From assembly GCF_026169115.1 (NCBI RefSeq), contig NZ_JAPFEA010000132.1:1-51962 (forward strand): DNA of 51,962 bases, read 5' to 3'. Within the stretch, counting starts at the first letter, position 1; every line of letters starts with the position of its first letter. The notes beneath the pieces were generated by a model, which was given only the letters and a program-made list of their open reading frames with translations, had not been told where the DNA came from and made no database searches. Positions 8,228 to 20,008 of this stretch are shown piece by piece. Both the position numbers and the translations under genes were made by a program. This DNA is from Intestinimonas sp. Its GTDB lineage: Bacteria; Bacillota; Clostridia; Oscillospirales; Oscillospiraceae.

Positions 8228-11200
8228 CTATAATAGCTCCACGGCGCGGTCCAGTTGGAAAAACCACAGCACCTTTCGGACTACTTTCCGGCCGGTGATC
8301 TCCTCCAGCGCGCGGCTGTACGCCGTAAGCTGCGGACGGTAGGACTCCGAACGGGCCTGAAGCTCCTCCTCCCCGATCCGGTCGGTTTTGAAGTCCACCA
8401 CGGTGATGCCCTCCAAAGTCTCAAACCAGCAGTCCACTACACCTTGGAAAAGTACCTCCTCCCTCTCTCCTGCCTGAGGATAGTAGTCACGGGCAGGAAC
8501 CAGGATGGAGAACTTGAATTCCCGCTGAAGGGTATCCGAAGCAAGAAGTTCCCGGCCCAAGGGCGAGGAAAAGAGGGCCGCAATGCGAACGGGATCTGCG
8601 GCTTCCCCCTGCTGCTGGGTGATGACCTGCTCCAGGACCAGGCGTCGGATCTCCTCGGTCACGCCGTGGCGGGTGGTGCATTTTGTAAAATCAATGAATT
8701 CCATCACCAGATGGATGGCAGTCCCCTTCTGAGCCGGCGTCAATCCCAATTCTGCTGCTGCAAAGCGTGGTCTTGGAAACAGGATGGGCCGCTGCGGCTG
8801 GGGGGCAGCCTCCGCCGCTTCCTGATCCAGATGTCTGCCCTTGAGCTGGGTTGCGGTCAGCTTGGAGGGGATGAGCGTGTCCTCCTGATGGGGGTAGCGC
8901 CAGGTCAGGCATTGGGTCAGGGCCTCCAGGTCTTGCTCGGCTGTCTCTGGTTCTCCATCTGCCGGTACTAGCCGTCTGTATACCGGCACGGCGCCCAGGT
9001 CGCTGCCGTCTACCCAGCGGATATCCCAGCCTGGACCGCAGTCGGCTGTGGTCACAGGGAGATCCCGTTCCATGGCCCGCCGGAGCGCACCGGCATCGGG
9101 ACGGGCCAGCACCGAAAGCAGGAGCCACTGGGCCGCCGACTGGGTCCCAAGAAGGGCCTGGGGGTCTACCGGACAGGCGGCGTCCTCTGCCAGTCTGCGC
9201 AGGTCTCTGGCTCCGCCGGTCAGGGCACAGGTGAGGATCAGCTTCTCCTTAGCTCGGGTCATGGCTACATAGAGCAGTCGCAGCTCCTCCGCCATCATTT
9301 CCCGTTCCAGCTGGGCGGCAACCGCCTGTCGGGCCAGAGTAGTGTACTCCACCATCTTCTCCGGGTCAAGTCCTTTGGGCCCCACCCCCAGCCTGGGATG
9401 AAAGAGCATGGGCTTTTGCATATCCTCCCGGTTGAGCCGCCGGGCCAGCCCGCACAGAAATACCACCGGGAACTCCAGTCCCTTGGAGCGGTGGATGCTC
9501 AGAATGCGCACGCCGCTCCCCTCCCCGGCCGGACTGGGCGAGGACAGCCGTCCGCCGGCATCCAGGACCCGGTCCAGATAGGAGAGGAAGCCATAGAGGC
9601 CCTTGTGCCCTGCGGACTCAAACTGCCTGGCACACTCTGTCAGGGCCAGCAGATTCCGCCGCCTGGTCTCTCCGTCACCCCGGGCATCAAAAATACCAAG
9701 GAGTGCAAAGCGGTCATAGACCTCCCACAGGAGCTGGTGACAGCTCATGTCACAGGCCAGGTCCCTCAATCGGTCCAGTTCATCCAGAAACTCCCTGACG
9801 TCAGCGCCGTTGTCAGCCAGGAGCGCGTCATAGAAATCAGTGTCCGAAGCGGCGGAGCGGATCTGAGAGAGCCGGTCTGCCGAAAAACCCCACACTGGGG
9901 AGCGGAGCACGGAAATGAGCGGGACATCCTGTCGGGGGTTATCGATGACCCGCAGGCAGGAGAGGGCCACTGACACCTCAGTGGAGGCGAGGAAGTCCTC
10001 TCCGCCCTCCGCCTCCCAGGCCAGCCCCTGTTCGCCCAGGGCCTTTGCATAGTGGCGCAGAACAGTTCCGGGGGAACGGAGCAGGATCACCACATCACCC
10101 TGCTCCAGGGGGCGCGTCCCTCCTTTGCCGTCAGACACTGGGAAACCGCTGTCCAGCAGAGCACGGATACGCCGGGCCGTAAAGCGGGCCTCCAGCAGAT
10201 CCCGGGGTGTCTTTTCTTCTGTACCGTCTGTTTCCACTCCAGAGAGGTCCAGGGCATCCAGCTCCACAGCGTAGTCCTCCGCCTGACCGGGGAATTCTGC
10301 GCCCGGATAGAGGGCTTCGTCCGCCGTGTAGTCCATCTCTCCGAAGGAGACCGACATGATGTTGCGGAAGAGGAAGTTGGTCCCCTCCAATACCTGGGGC
10401 CGGGAGCGAAAGTTCCTTGTCAGAAGGATGCGGCGGTCCTCCCCCTCTCCCGCCTGTTCACGGGGCTTGAAGGCGCGATATTTCCCCAGGAAGATGGTGG
10501 GGTCGGCCAGACGGAACCGATAAATGGACTGCTTTACATCGCCCACCATAAAGAGCTTCCGTCCATTCCCGGAAATGGCGTCAAAAATGGCGTTTTGCGC
10601 CTCGTTGGTGTCCTGGTACTCGTCCACCATCACCTCAATGTACCGGCTGGCCACCAGTCCGGCCAGCTCGGTGGCCGAACCGTCCGCTTCCCGCAAAAGC
10701 CGGATGGCCAGATGCTCCAGGTCAGAGAAATCCAGGAGCCGCCGGCGGCGCTTGAGCGCGGTGTAAGCATCCGAAAAATCCTCCACAAGAGCAAAGAGGA
10801 CCTGGACCGCCGGAGCCACCGACCTCAGATCCTCCAACAGCTGCCCGCTGCCGTCGGCGAATCGCTCTGAGAGTTTCCCGATCCGTTTCTTGCAGGCATC
10901 CCGAATGGCCTTGATCCGCTCCTGAGCAGCGGGGTCCTCACAGCTCCGCACTGCCCCCATACGCGGGAAAGAGACGGCAGCCTTTGCCGCCGCCTGGTCC
11001 CAGCCCTGGCCCAGAGCAGTTTCAAACGCCTCCAGGTCGGCCAGACTCGTGGCGAGACTGGGGGCATAGCTCCGACTGAGCTTTTCATCGACCTCACACA
11101 GCGCAAGGGCCTCCGTCATCCTGACCCGCCAATAGCCGACCTGCTCCTGGGCCTGCTCCAGCAGCAGTCGTCCCCAGACGGTCTCCCCAGCGTCAGAAAT

Positions 11201-11809
11201 ATCCGTCAGGTCGAAAGCACGGCCCTGTATTTCCAGCCAGGCGTGGGGGTCTGGGTGGCTTTGGACCTTGTTGTAGATGTCCAGGGCGATCTCCACCAGA
11301 CGGCTGTCATCCCGCCCGGCGGACATGGTATCCAGCAGGCAGGCAAAACCGCTCCCATCGGAAATGGTCTCATACCGCGCCTCCAGTACCTGGTCCATGG
11401 CCAGGAGCATCAGAGCGCCGGCCTCGCTCTCGTCACACAGCCGCAGATCGGCTTCCAGATCCAGCAGATGGCCGTGCTCCCGCAGGAGCTGGGCGCAGAA
11501 CGCATGGATGGTGGAGATCTGGGTCTTATAGAGCAGCATGGCCTGTCGCCGCAGGTGCCGGTCCTCCGGATTTTCCGCTATGCGGGCGGAGATCTCCTGG
11601 GCAATGCGGCCCCGCAGCTCTGCCGCCGCCGCCTTGGTGTAGGTGATGACCAGGAAACGGTCTATGTCTGCCCCCTCAGCCTGGACCCGGCGGAGAAGAC
11701 GCTCTACCAGCACCCTGGTCTTGCCGGAACCGGCGGCGGCAGCGACCAGCAGCCCACCGCCCCGGTCCTCTACCACCGCACGCTGCTCCTCTGTCAGCGG
11801 AAAACCCAC
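8228..11809 (-). CDS. addA: ATP-dependent helicase/nuclease subunit A
   Basis: 1193 residues, the usual AddA length. With AddB it resects double-strand breaks and regulates recombination at Chi, the Firmicutes counterpart of RecBCD. The UvrD-type helicase starts with Q motif LTEEQ and Walker A AAAAGSGKT (23-31). Walker B/II is VMVDEYQDTNEAQ, and motif VI-like LLYVAMTRAKEKL is visible. The C-terminal RecB-family nuclease shows VVDFKTDRIG (about 1137-1146) and QLTAYSRAL. The start is GTG at 11809, 24 bases after the addB stop in the same frame; the ribosome-binding site is only a G-rich run, so coupling to addB is likely. No terminator is seen after the gene, so transcripts may enter rpmE. Confidence 0.96.
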   Translation of the reverse strand: MGFPLTEEQRAVVEDRGGGLLVAAAAGSGKTRVLVERLLRRVQAEGADIDRFLVITYTKAAAAELRGRIAQEISARIAENPEDRHLRRQAMLLYKTQISTIHAFCAQLLREHGHLLDLEADLRLCDESEAGALMLLAMDQVLEARYETISDGSGFACLLDTMSAGRDDSRLVEIALDIYNKVQSHPDPHAWLEIQGRAFDLTDISDAGETVWGRLLLEQAQEQVGYWRVRMTEALALCEVDEKLSRSYAPSLATSLADLEAFETALGQGWDQAAAKAAVSFPRMGAVRSCEDPAAQERIKAIRDACKKRIGKLSERFADGSGQLLEDLRSVAPAVQVLFALVEDFSDAYTALKRRRRLLDFSDLEHLAIRLLREADGSATELAGLVASRYIEVMVDEYQDTNEAQNAIFDAISGNGRKLFMVGDVKQSIYRFRLADPTIFLGKYRAFKPREQAGEGEDRRILLTRNFRSRPQVLEGTNFLFRNIMSVSFGEMDYTADEALYPGAEFPGQAEDYAVELDALDLSGVETDGTEEKTPRDLLEARFTARRIRALLDSGFPVSDGKGGTRPLEQGDVVILLRSPGTVLRHYAKALGEQGLAWEAEGGEDFLASTEVSVALSCLRVIDNPRQDVPLISVLRSPVWGFSADRLSQIRSAASDTDFYDALLADNGADVREFLDELDRLRDLACDMSCHQLLWEVYDRFALLGIFDARGDGETRRRNLLALTECARQFESAGHKGLYGFLSYLDRVLDAGGRLSSPSPAGEGSGVRILSIHRSKGLEFPVVFLCGLARRLNREDMQKPMLFHPRLGVGPKGLDPEKMVEYTTLARQAVAAQLEREMMAEELRLLYVAMTRAKEKLILTCALTGGARDLRRLAEDAACPVDPQALLGTQSAAQWLLLSVLARPDAGALRRAMERDLPVTTADCGPGWDIRWVDGSDLGAVPVYRRLVPADGEPETAEQDLEALTQCLTWRYPHQEDTLIPSKLTATQLKGRHLDQEAAEAAPQPQRPILFPRPRFAAAELGLTPAQKGTAIHLVMEFIDFTKCTTRHGVTEEIRRLVLEQVITQQQGEAADPVRIAALFSSPLGRELLASDTLQREFKFSILVPARDYYPQAGEREEVLFQGVVDCWFETLEGITVVDFKTDRIGEEELQARSESYRPQLTAYSRALEEITGRKVVRKVLWFFQLDRAVELL

Positions 11810-11833
11810 AAAACCACCCCCGTTCCCATTCGC

Positions 11834-14800
11834 TCAATCGTCATGGCCGTCCTCCTGCTCTATAAAATCCCAAAAGTGTTCGCCATCAATAGATGGAAAG
11901 TATCTTCGCCTGTCATTCCCGTTTCCATCCTCAAAGTGGCAGGCGGCTGCATAGTCGCAGTAGAGGCAGGCATTCTTTTCCGGTCCGCGCCAGTATGGAT
12001 CAGCATCAATGACCCCTGATGAGAGTTCTCCGGCGATCTCCATCAGGATGCGCTGGATGTGCGTTTTCAGCCTGCCCAAACGCTCGGCGGTCACCAGAGC
12101 TTCACCGGTAATCGCACCTGTACGGCTGGAGACCTTTACAGGTAGAAAACGCGGGCCATGCTCGCCCATGGCTTCCATGGCCTCCAGTACATCTGGATCG
12201 TCCAGCAGCAGGCCGTGACGCCGCAGTTCGGCGTCAGTCTGTTTCCGTCGCTCCTCCTCCGTCATGATGCGGCTCCCCTTGGCAACCGCTGCCCTGGCCG
12301 GCAGGTAGAGCACGCCCGCCGGTGTGATGGCATAATTGTAAAGCGATTCTCCTTTCTCTTCCAGTGTGAAGAGGTAGAGGAGCATTTGAAGGCCCAGACC
12401 ATTCCAGACCTCGGTGAGATCAAAGGATTTCCGGCCTGTTTTGTAGTCGACCACCCGGAGATAGAGCCGACCATCGTGGACCCAGCCATCCACGCGGTCC
12501 ACAAAGCCGGAGACGCTGACGGTGATCCCAGCTGCGGTAAGCTCCACAGGGGGCAGGTCTCCCCGGTCGCCGAAGCCCAGCTCAAAGGAAATGGGCTGAA
12601 ATTGAGAGACGGAGAGCTCCTCCAGTACGTTTTCCACTACTTGGGTCACCGGACGGCTGAGCCTGTGAAAGAGATAGATAAAGCGGGGCGTTTTATTCTC
12701 CAGTCCCCCGAGCTCCTGGGCGATGTAGGTCTCCATAATGGTATGGATCTGCTGACGTACGATGGTTCTGTCCCAGGTCCACCCGCCACTGCCCTCCTCC
12801 ACTTTCCAGGCAGTATCCTTAAGAATGTGTTCCAGGACATAGTGGACGAAGGTGCCGTACTCCGGCGCCTGGAATCCAGCGGCCTGTCGGGGCCTGGCCT
12901 TCAGCCCAAACTGCATGAAATAGGAAAAGTGGCAGGAGCGGTACTTGTCCATCCGGGAGGCGGACATGGGGACTCTCTGCCCATAAAGTCTGGCCACGGA
13001 GTCCGGACAAAGCCTTCCCCGTTCCAGAGACATTCCACGCTCCAGGCGCTCTGCCAAGGACGCCAGTACATCCTGCTGCCTGAGGATACGCAGCACCTCG
13101 GGATGGGCTCCCGCCATTTCCAGCGCGGCCCGGGGCGCCGCCAGGCGGAAGTCCTCCGCTAGGCCCTTCTCCCGCACAGGCACTACATCTGGAAAGAGAC
13201 GGCGCAGGCGCTCCCACAGGAAGGAGGGACTACGCTCTTCGCCTTGTGGGCCAAGGGCCGCCCAGCTCACCGTCAAGTGGCAGTCGGGGCGCGCGCAGGC
13301 GGCATAGACGATGGTCATTTCACGGTCCAGCTTGTCGGTGAGCTGTGGGGAGAGCTCCAGGCCCATAGAGGCGAGGAGACTTCTATCGTCATCCGTGAAG
13401 AGTCCGGGGGCCGGCGTCACCTGCGGCAGAGCGCCGTCATCAGCCCCCAGAAAGAAAAGGGCAGCGCAGCGGCGATCCCCCAGCCGTGCGGCATCACCGG
13501 CAGTCGCCCGGTCCAGGGAGACGGGGATGGCGCCCACGTCATACTGTGCGAGCACCAATTTGAACAACTGGGCAAACTCCTCCATTCCCAGGGGGGTATG
13601 CCCCAGGATGGCGGCACACTGCTCCAAGCCGCCGCAGAGGATCTCCCACAGCTGGCTGTACTCCTCCGCCCGTTTGAGCTCCCCCCGCGCCCGAAGGGCC
13701 TGGGCCCGCTCCTCCAACCGCTGCGGCAGCTGGATGGACTCCAAAAATTTGTAAAGGGAAATCGCTTGTCCCTCTCCAGTTTCGTTGGTATTTGAGTGGA
13801 GTTGCTCCAACGGCTCCACCAGCTGCCGCCGCACTGCATCAAGATGGTCCAAAAGGGCCTGGTCCCCCTCCGTCATGGGGAACCCGTAACCTCTGGGATG
13901 CATGGTCCAGGGCGCAGATGTCGTCCATCGACTCCCTTTCAGGTCCCACTTCAAGGCGTAATTTTCCAGAAGGTCACAATCTGAACGGGAAATGCCGGTA
14001 AGACCGGTCTTCAGGTAGCGGAACAAATCCTCCCTGTCGTACCCCCCTGCAACCACATCCAACGCACCCATGACCACCGCAAAGACCGGCTTTTGCAGGA
14101 CGTCAGTCACGCTGTCCAGAAAGACGGGGATTCCATAGCGTCCAAAAACCTCCTCGATCAGCGGGGCATACGCATCAAACCCTCTGGCCACAACGCCGAT
14201 CTCACGAAAGCGAAGCCCTTCCTCCCGCACCAGCCGCAGGATCTCCGCAGCGGTCCATTCCACCTCGGAGCGCGGGGAGACCGCCGTGAACAGCTTGACG
14301 CCCTCTGTCTCCCCTTTCCAGGCATGAGACGTCTCGGAAAACAAGTGTTCTTCAATATAGGAAAGCTCTTTTGCTTTACAGTGATTCCGGCCTCGCAGCA
14401 CCTCGGTCTCTACTGGTATATGGTCCGTCCGGGCGGCTCTGGTCAACTGGGCTATGGTCCGCCGCGCAGGGGCGAAGATCCCGGCTTCTTGCTGCTCCTC
14501 TCCCCCGTCGCAGGTGAGCGACACAGTAAGCGATCCGGCCTGTCTCCACAGCTGCCGAAGGACTTGAATTTGCTGCGGTGTAAAGTCTGTAAAGCCATCT
14601 ACGTATACAGTGCTTCCCTGTGCCCAGCTGCTCTCGGACAGGCCCTCGGCCAGCCGGGTGAGCCGGTCTCTGGGGTCTGCGGCCACCCGGGCGGTCAGAG
14701 CGTCATAAGCGCCGAAGATCAGCCCCAGATCCCGGAGCTTCTCCCCCGCCTGACCAGGAAGCTCCTCCCCCGCCCTCGTGAGATCTTCCGGAGAAACACA

Positions 14801-15181
14801 GTACTGCTTGCACTCGTCCAGAGTGGCCAGCAGTCCGGAGAGGAAGGCGGGCTTCTGAGAGGGCCGGGCATAGATGGTGAGCGCGGTAGAGACTGCCTTC
14901 CGCGCGGCACACATGAGTAGGACCCGTCCTCCGGGGTCCAATGCCGGTGCGGCCAGACCGCCGGCATTGGCCAACACTCGGCTGGCCAGTCTGGTAAAGG
15001 AGAGCACTTCGGCGTGAAGACAGGCGCGGTTTCCCGCCACAGCACACAGCCGCCGCTCCATCTCGTGGGAGGATTGCTCTGGAACGATAATCAGGTGCCG
15101 TCCCTTTTTTGCAGCTGCGACCCGTTCCAGGATCGCAGCTGTTTTTCCTGCTCCGGCCCGTCCCAAAAGAAGCTTTAGCAT
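11834..15181 (-). CDS. addB: ATP-dependent nuclease subunit B
   Basis: 1115 residues from the ATG at 15181 (AAGGGGGG upstream). It has an N-terminal P-loop (GRAGAGKT, 7-14), an inactivated-helicase core and a C-terminal RecB-like nuclease with VVDYKTGRK. Four cysteines for the structural 4Fe-4S cluster are evident: one in KYRSCHFSYFMQFG and three in CLYCDYAAAC (about 1072, 1075, 1081). AddB recognises Chi and cuts the 5' strand. The complete nuclease motif and cluster argue for an active protein. It lies upstream of addA in the expected addBA order and downstream of an uncharacterised 84-residue gene. Confidence 0.95.
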   Translation of the reverse strand: MLKLLLGRAGAGKTAAILERVAAAKKGRHLIIVPEQSSHEMERRLCAVAGNRACLHAEVLSFTRLASRVLANAGGLAAPALDPGGRVLLMCAARKAVSTALTIYARPSQKPAFLSGLLATLDECKQYCVSPEDLTRAGEELPGQAGEKLRDLGLIFGAYDALTARVAADPRDRLTRLAEGLSESSWAQGSTVYVDGFTDFTPQQIQVLRQLWRQAGSLTVSLTCDGGEEQQEAGIFAPARRTIAQLTRAARTDHIPVETEVLRGRNHCKAKELSYIEEHLFSETSHAWKGETEGVKLFTAVSPRSEVEWTAAEILRLVREEGLRFREIGVVARGFDAYAPLIEEVFGRYGIPVFLDSVTDVLQKPVFAVVMGALDVVAGGYDREDLFRYLKTGLTGISRSDCDLLENYALKWDLKGSRWTTSAPWTMHPRGYGFPMTEGDQALLDHLDAVRRQLVEPLEQLHSNTNETGEGQAISLYKFLESIQLPQRLEERAQALRARGELKRAEEYSQLWEILCGGLEQCAAILGHTPLGMEEFAQLFKLVLAQYDVGAIPVSLDRATAGDAARLGDRRCAALFFLGADDGALPQVTPAPGLFTDDDRSLLASMGLELSPQLTDKLDREMTIVYAACARPDCHLTVSWAALGPQGEERSPSFLWERLRRLFPDVVPVREKGLAEDFRLAAPRAALEMAGAHPEVLRILRQQDVLASLAERLERGMSLERGRLCPDSVARLYGQRVPMSASRMDKYRSCHFSYFMQFGLKARPRQAAGFQAPEYGTFVHYVLEHILKDTAWKVEEGSGGWTWDRTIVRQQIHTIMETYIAQELGGLENKTPRFIYLFHRLSRPVTQVVENVLEELSVSQFQPISFELGFGDRGDLPPVELTAAGITVSVSGFVDRVDGWVHDGRLYLRVVDYKTGRKSFDLTEVWNGLGLQMLLYLFTLEEKGESLYNYAITPAGVLYLPARAAVAKGSRIMTEEERRKQTDAELRRHGLLLDDPDVLEAMEAMGEHGPRFLPVKVSSRTGAITGEALVTAERLGRLKTHIQRILMEIAGELSSGVIDADPYWRGPEKNACLYCDYAAACHFEDGNGNDRRRYFPSIDGEHFWDFIEQEDGHDD

Positions 15182-15212
15182 TGGGCTCCCCCCTTCCTCA
15201 CATGGTGCTCTC

Positions 15213-15467
15213 TCATTTGATGCCGTGGCTTTCCAGCCAAACAAACAGCTGTTGCAGCATCAGTTTCTCCCCCAAAAGCTCCCGGAACCGGGCGCTTTTT
15301 TGTTTTCCTGCCGCCCGCAGGGGCGCCATCTGTTCCTCCAGGCACACCTTTTTGATACACAGCGCCTGATAGGCGTCCTCAAAACAGGCGAGGCGTGCCA
15401 GTGCGGCCTGTTCCAGGCCGATCGGCACCAGCCATTCCTCTCCTTCACGCCTGGTATATCGCTCCAT
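15213..15467 (-). CDS. Small uncharacterised protein upstream of addB
   Basis: 84 residues from the ATG at 15467 (GAGAGG upstream); an upstream in-frame ATG at 15521 lies within the guaB terminator and was rejected. I do not recognise the family. The protein is mainly helical and charged. A short Tyr/Arg-rich N-terminus is followed by an Ala/Leu-rich helix with ACFEDAYQAL, then a Lys/Arg/Glu helix, and it ends LLQQLFVWLESHGIK; there is no signal peptide or membrane span. It sits 31 bases before addB after the guaB terminator, so it would be co-transcribed with addBA. A role with DNA repair is only a positional guess. Confidence 0.65.
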   Translation of the reverse strand: MERYTRREGEEWLVPIGLEQAALARLACFEDAYQALCIKKVCLEEQMAPLRAAGKQKSARFRELLGEKLMLQQLFVWLESHGIK

Positions 15468-15501
15468 GTGTCCTCTCTCCTTCTCTTTTGGGCCTGACGA
15501 A

Positions 15502-15536
15502 AAAAGGCCCGCGTCCATCACTGGCGCGGGCCTTTT
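15502..15536. terminator. Terminator after guaB
   Basis: Perfect 12-bp arms (15502-15513 and 15525-15536, AAAAGGCCCGCG and its complement) have an 11-base loop. On the minus strand the right arm ends in a T run, placing it 9 bases after the guaB stop. It separates guaB from the addB unit. Confidence 0.9.
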
Positions 15537-15544
15537 GGAGTGTA

Positions 15545-17838
<2,294 letters not shown>

Positions 17839-17841
17839 GGC

Positions 17842-18462
17842 TCAATCCCCCTTTCCCCTAATGCACAGGGTCTGCTTGCAGCACAGATCGCCCAGATCGT
17901 CTGCGGTGGCCGCAGGGATACGCAGGGCGGCGCCGCAGTGTCCGCAGATCAGGTCTACCGAGCTGAAGTTCACTTGGAGCCGCCACTCCCTGGAGCCGCA
18001 GGTGCAGGAGACCCCGCCCCGCTGGGCGATATCCCGAAGCTCAGAGAGGACCTCGTGCATGATGACCTCATCCAGAAATGTGCCCTTCTCCCCGGCTGCC
18101 GCTTCCAGCTTGTCCACGGCCTCCTCCAAGCGCTCCATAGCGGCAAAAACCGGCCCCTCCTCCCCTACATAGCAGCAGTCCAGACCGGAGGCGGCACAGG
18201 AAAACGCCAAGGCCTTTTCATGGAGGAAAGCATGGGTGGAGCAGGTCACAGTGTGTTCCCGTCCGCAGAAGAGACAGGGCACGGTCAGCTTCACCCGGTC
18301 CCCGATCATCTCTGTCTTTAGTGCCGATTTCCCGCAGGGACAGGGGATCTTTCCGGGGGCCGCCGCCAGAGAGAATACAGTTTTTTCAACCACCACAGCC
18401 TGCCGGCACTCTGGACAGAGGTAGGCGACGGTGCGTTTCGGCTCTTCAATCATAGCGATCAT
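17842..18462 (-). CDS. Cysteine-rich zinc-ribbon protein (CpXC-like)
   Basis: About 206 residues, starting at ATG 18462 (AGGA at 6 bases) or at ATG 18453 (GGAG at 10 bases); the choice is uncertain. At least four CxxC-type pairs are seen: LCPECRQ, CPCGK, CLFCGRE and, near the C-terminus, CTCG with CGHC, which imply two zinc ribbons. A helical acidic middle (MERLEEAVDKLEAAAGEKG) and CCYVGEEGPV lie between. It resembles clostridial CpXC-domain proteins of unknown role. It is the first gene of a two-gene unit with the acyl-ACP thioesterase, under a good promoter at 18493-18521. Confidence 0.7.
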   Translation of the reverse strand: MIAMIEEPKRTVAYLCPECRQAVVVEKTVFSLAAAPGKIPCPCGKSALKTEMIGDRVKLTVPCLFCGREHTVTCSTHAFLHEKALAFSCAASGLDCCYVGEEGPVFAAMERLEEAVDKLEAAAGEKGTFLDEVIMHEVLSELRDIAQRGGVSCTCGSREWRLQVNFSSVDLICGHCGAALRIPAATADDLGDLCCKQTLCIRGKGD

Positions 18463-18492
18463 TCTCCATCCTGACGATAAATATGTGACTTT

Positions 18493-18521
18493 ATTATATC
18501 GCATTTTCCTCCATTTGACCA
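18493..18521 (-). promoter_or_regulatory. Sigma-A promoter of the zinc-ribbon/thioesterase unit
   Basis: TGGTCA (18516-18521), 17-bp spacer and perfect TATAAT (18493-18498) on the minus strand, about 30 bases before the first gene. Confidence 0.75.
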
Positions 18522-18615
18522 GCAGTCGCACCGCCAAAATGCGCCCTCATATTTTCCGGAAAACTGTTCAAACTAGTTCTGTTTCGTTCCATCCCCGCAG
18601 ACAGGAGGAGACGTG

Positions 18616-19635
18616 ATGGGTACAAAAAAATTGGGAAAACAGACACTGGCCTTTGTCGCACCCCCCACCATCGCCGGTTACGCCAGTGTGGTGGGGAAAA
18701 AAGAGGGACAGGGACCTCTCGCAGGCGCCTTTGATCTCATCAATCAGGATGACAGCTTTGGGGAGTCCAGCTGGGAAAAAGCGGAGAGCACCATGCAGCG
18801 TATGGCGCTTGAGACAGCGTTGGATAAGGCTGGGCAGTCTCCCTCCGGCCTGGACCTTCTCTTCGCCGGTGACCTGCTCAATCAATGTATTGCCTCCTCC
18901 TTCGCCGCCCGTGGGCAGGATGTCTCCTTTCTGGGGCTCTACGGCGCCTGCTCCACTATGGCGGAAGGGTTGGCACTGGCCGCCATGGCCCTGGATGGGG
19001 GCTTCGGTGAACGGGCGGCAGCGGTGGCCTCCTCCCACTTCTGCTCGGCTGAGCGGCAATACCGCACCCCCCTGGAATACGGCGGGCAACGCACACCAAC
19101 TGCCCAGTGGACGGTGACCGGCGCCGGCGCCTGTGTCCTCACTTGTCAGGGAACGGGACCCTGTATCACCCACGCTACCCTCGGCAAGGTGATAGACAAG
19201 GGCATCAAGGACGCCAACAACATGGGGGCTGCCATGGCCCCTGCCGCCTGTGATACGCTCGCCGCCCATTTCTCCGATACTGGCCGGCGGCCCTCTGACT
19301 ATGACCTTATCGTCACCGGGGATCTGGGCGAGCTGGGCAAGTCCATCGTTTTGGACCTGTTTCGCTCTGACGGCGTGGAACTGCCCAACTACGACGACTG
19401 CGGCGTGATGATCTTTGACCTCCCCGCCCAGGACGTCCACTGCGGCGGCTCCGGCTGCGGCTGCTCTGCCGTCGTCCTCAACGGCTATCTGCTCCGGGGC
19501 ATGGCGGCCGGGCGCTGGAAAAAGATCCTCTTCTGCGGTACCGGGGCTCTGCTCTCCCCCATTTCTTCTCTCCAGGGAGAGAGCATCCCAGGCATCTGTC
19601 ACGCCGTGGCCATTTCTACCGGGAAAGGAGGATAA
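18616..19635 (+). CDS. spoVAD: Stage V sporulation protein AD
   Basis: 339 residues, thiolase-like fold. SpoVAD binds dipicolinic acid and is part of the SpoVA channel that loads Ca-DPA into the spore core and releases it in germination. Family features seen are the N-terminal Q-LAFVAPPTIAGYASVVGKKEG, a FLGLYGACSTMAEGLALA segment, ASSHFCSAERQYRTPLEYGGQRTPTAQW-type central region and C-terminal GGSGCGCSAVVLNG. ATG 18616 is chosen over GTG 18613 because of AGGAGGAG spacing. It is followed 4 bases later by spoVAE. A weak sigma-G-like match (TCATA, 17 bp, CAAACTA near 18549-18577) lies upstream. No spoVAC precedes it. Confidence 0.95.
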   Translation: MGTKKLGKQTLAFVAPPTIAGYASVVGKKEGQGPLAGAFDLINQDDSFGESSWEKAESTMQRMALETALDKAGQSPSGLDLLFAGDLLNQCIASSFAARGQDVSFLGLYGACSTMAEGLALAAMALDGGFGERAAAVASSHFCSAERQYRTPLEYGGQRTPTAQWTVTGAGACVLTCQGTGPCITHATLGKVIDKGIKDANNMGAAMAPAACDTLAAHFSDTGRRPSDYDLIVTGDLGELGKSIVLDLFRSDGVELPNYDDCGVMIFDLPAQDVHCGGSGCGCSAVVLNGYLLRGMAAGRWKKILFCGTGALLSPISSLQGESIPGICHAVAISTGKGG

Positions 19636-19639
19636 TAGG

Positions 19640-20008
19640 ATGGATGGTATTTTGCCCTATCTCCGGGCCTTCCTCTGCGGCGGGACCCTTTGCCTCATCG
19701 GACAGGTGCTCATCGACCGTACGAAGCTCACCCCCGCCAAGATCCTGGTACTCTATGTGGTATCTGGGGTGGTGCTGGGCGGACTGGGGATCTATCAGCA
19801 TGTGGTCGATTTTGGCGGCGCTGGAGCCACTGTCCCTCTGACCGGCTTTGGGTATCTGCTGGCAAAAGGGGTGAAGGAAGCGGTCGCTCAGGACGGTCTC
19901 CTGGGGGCCTTTACCGGCGGCGTCACAGCCGCCGCCGGCGGAATCGCCGCCGCCATTTTTTTCGGCTGCGTGGTTGCGCTTCTCTTCAAGCCCAAGCCAA
20001 AAGGGTAA
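19640..20008 (+). CDS. spoVAE: Stage V sporulation protein AE (AEb type)
   Basis: 122 residues, an integral membrane subunit of the SpoVA Ca-DPA channel in the spore inner membrane. It shows LCLIGQVLIDRTKLTPAKIL near residue 17, a following hydrophobic span with SGVVLGGLGIY, the amphipathic GFGYLLAKGVKEA and a final Ala/Gly-rich span with TGGVTAAAGGIAAAIFFG. Length and motifs match SpoVAEb rather than the longer SpoVAC. The start is ATG 19640 (AGGAGG upstream). It is cotranscribed with spoVAD and ends one base before a strong bidirectional terminator. Confidence 0.92.
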   Translation: MDGILPYLRAFLCGGTLCLIGQVLIDRTKLTPAKILVLYVVSGVVLGGLGIYQHVVDFGGAGATVPLTGFGYLLAKGVKEAVAQDGLLGAFTGGVTAAAGGIAAAIFFGCVVALLFKPKPKG

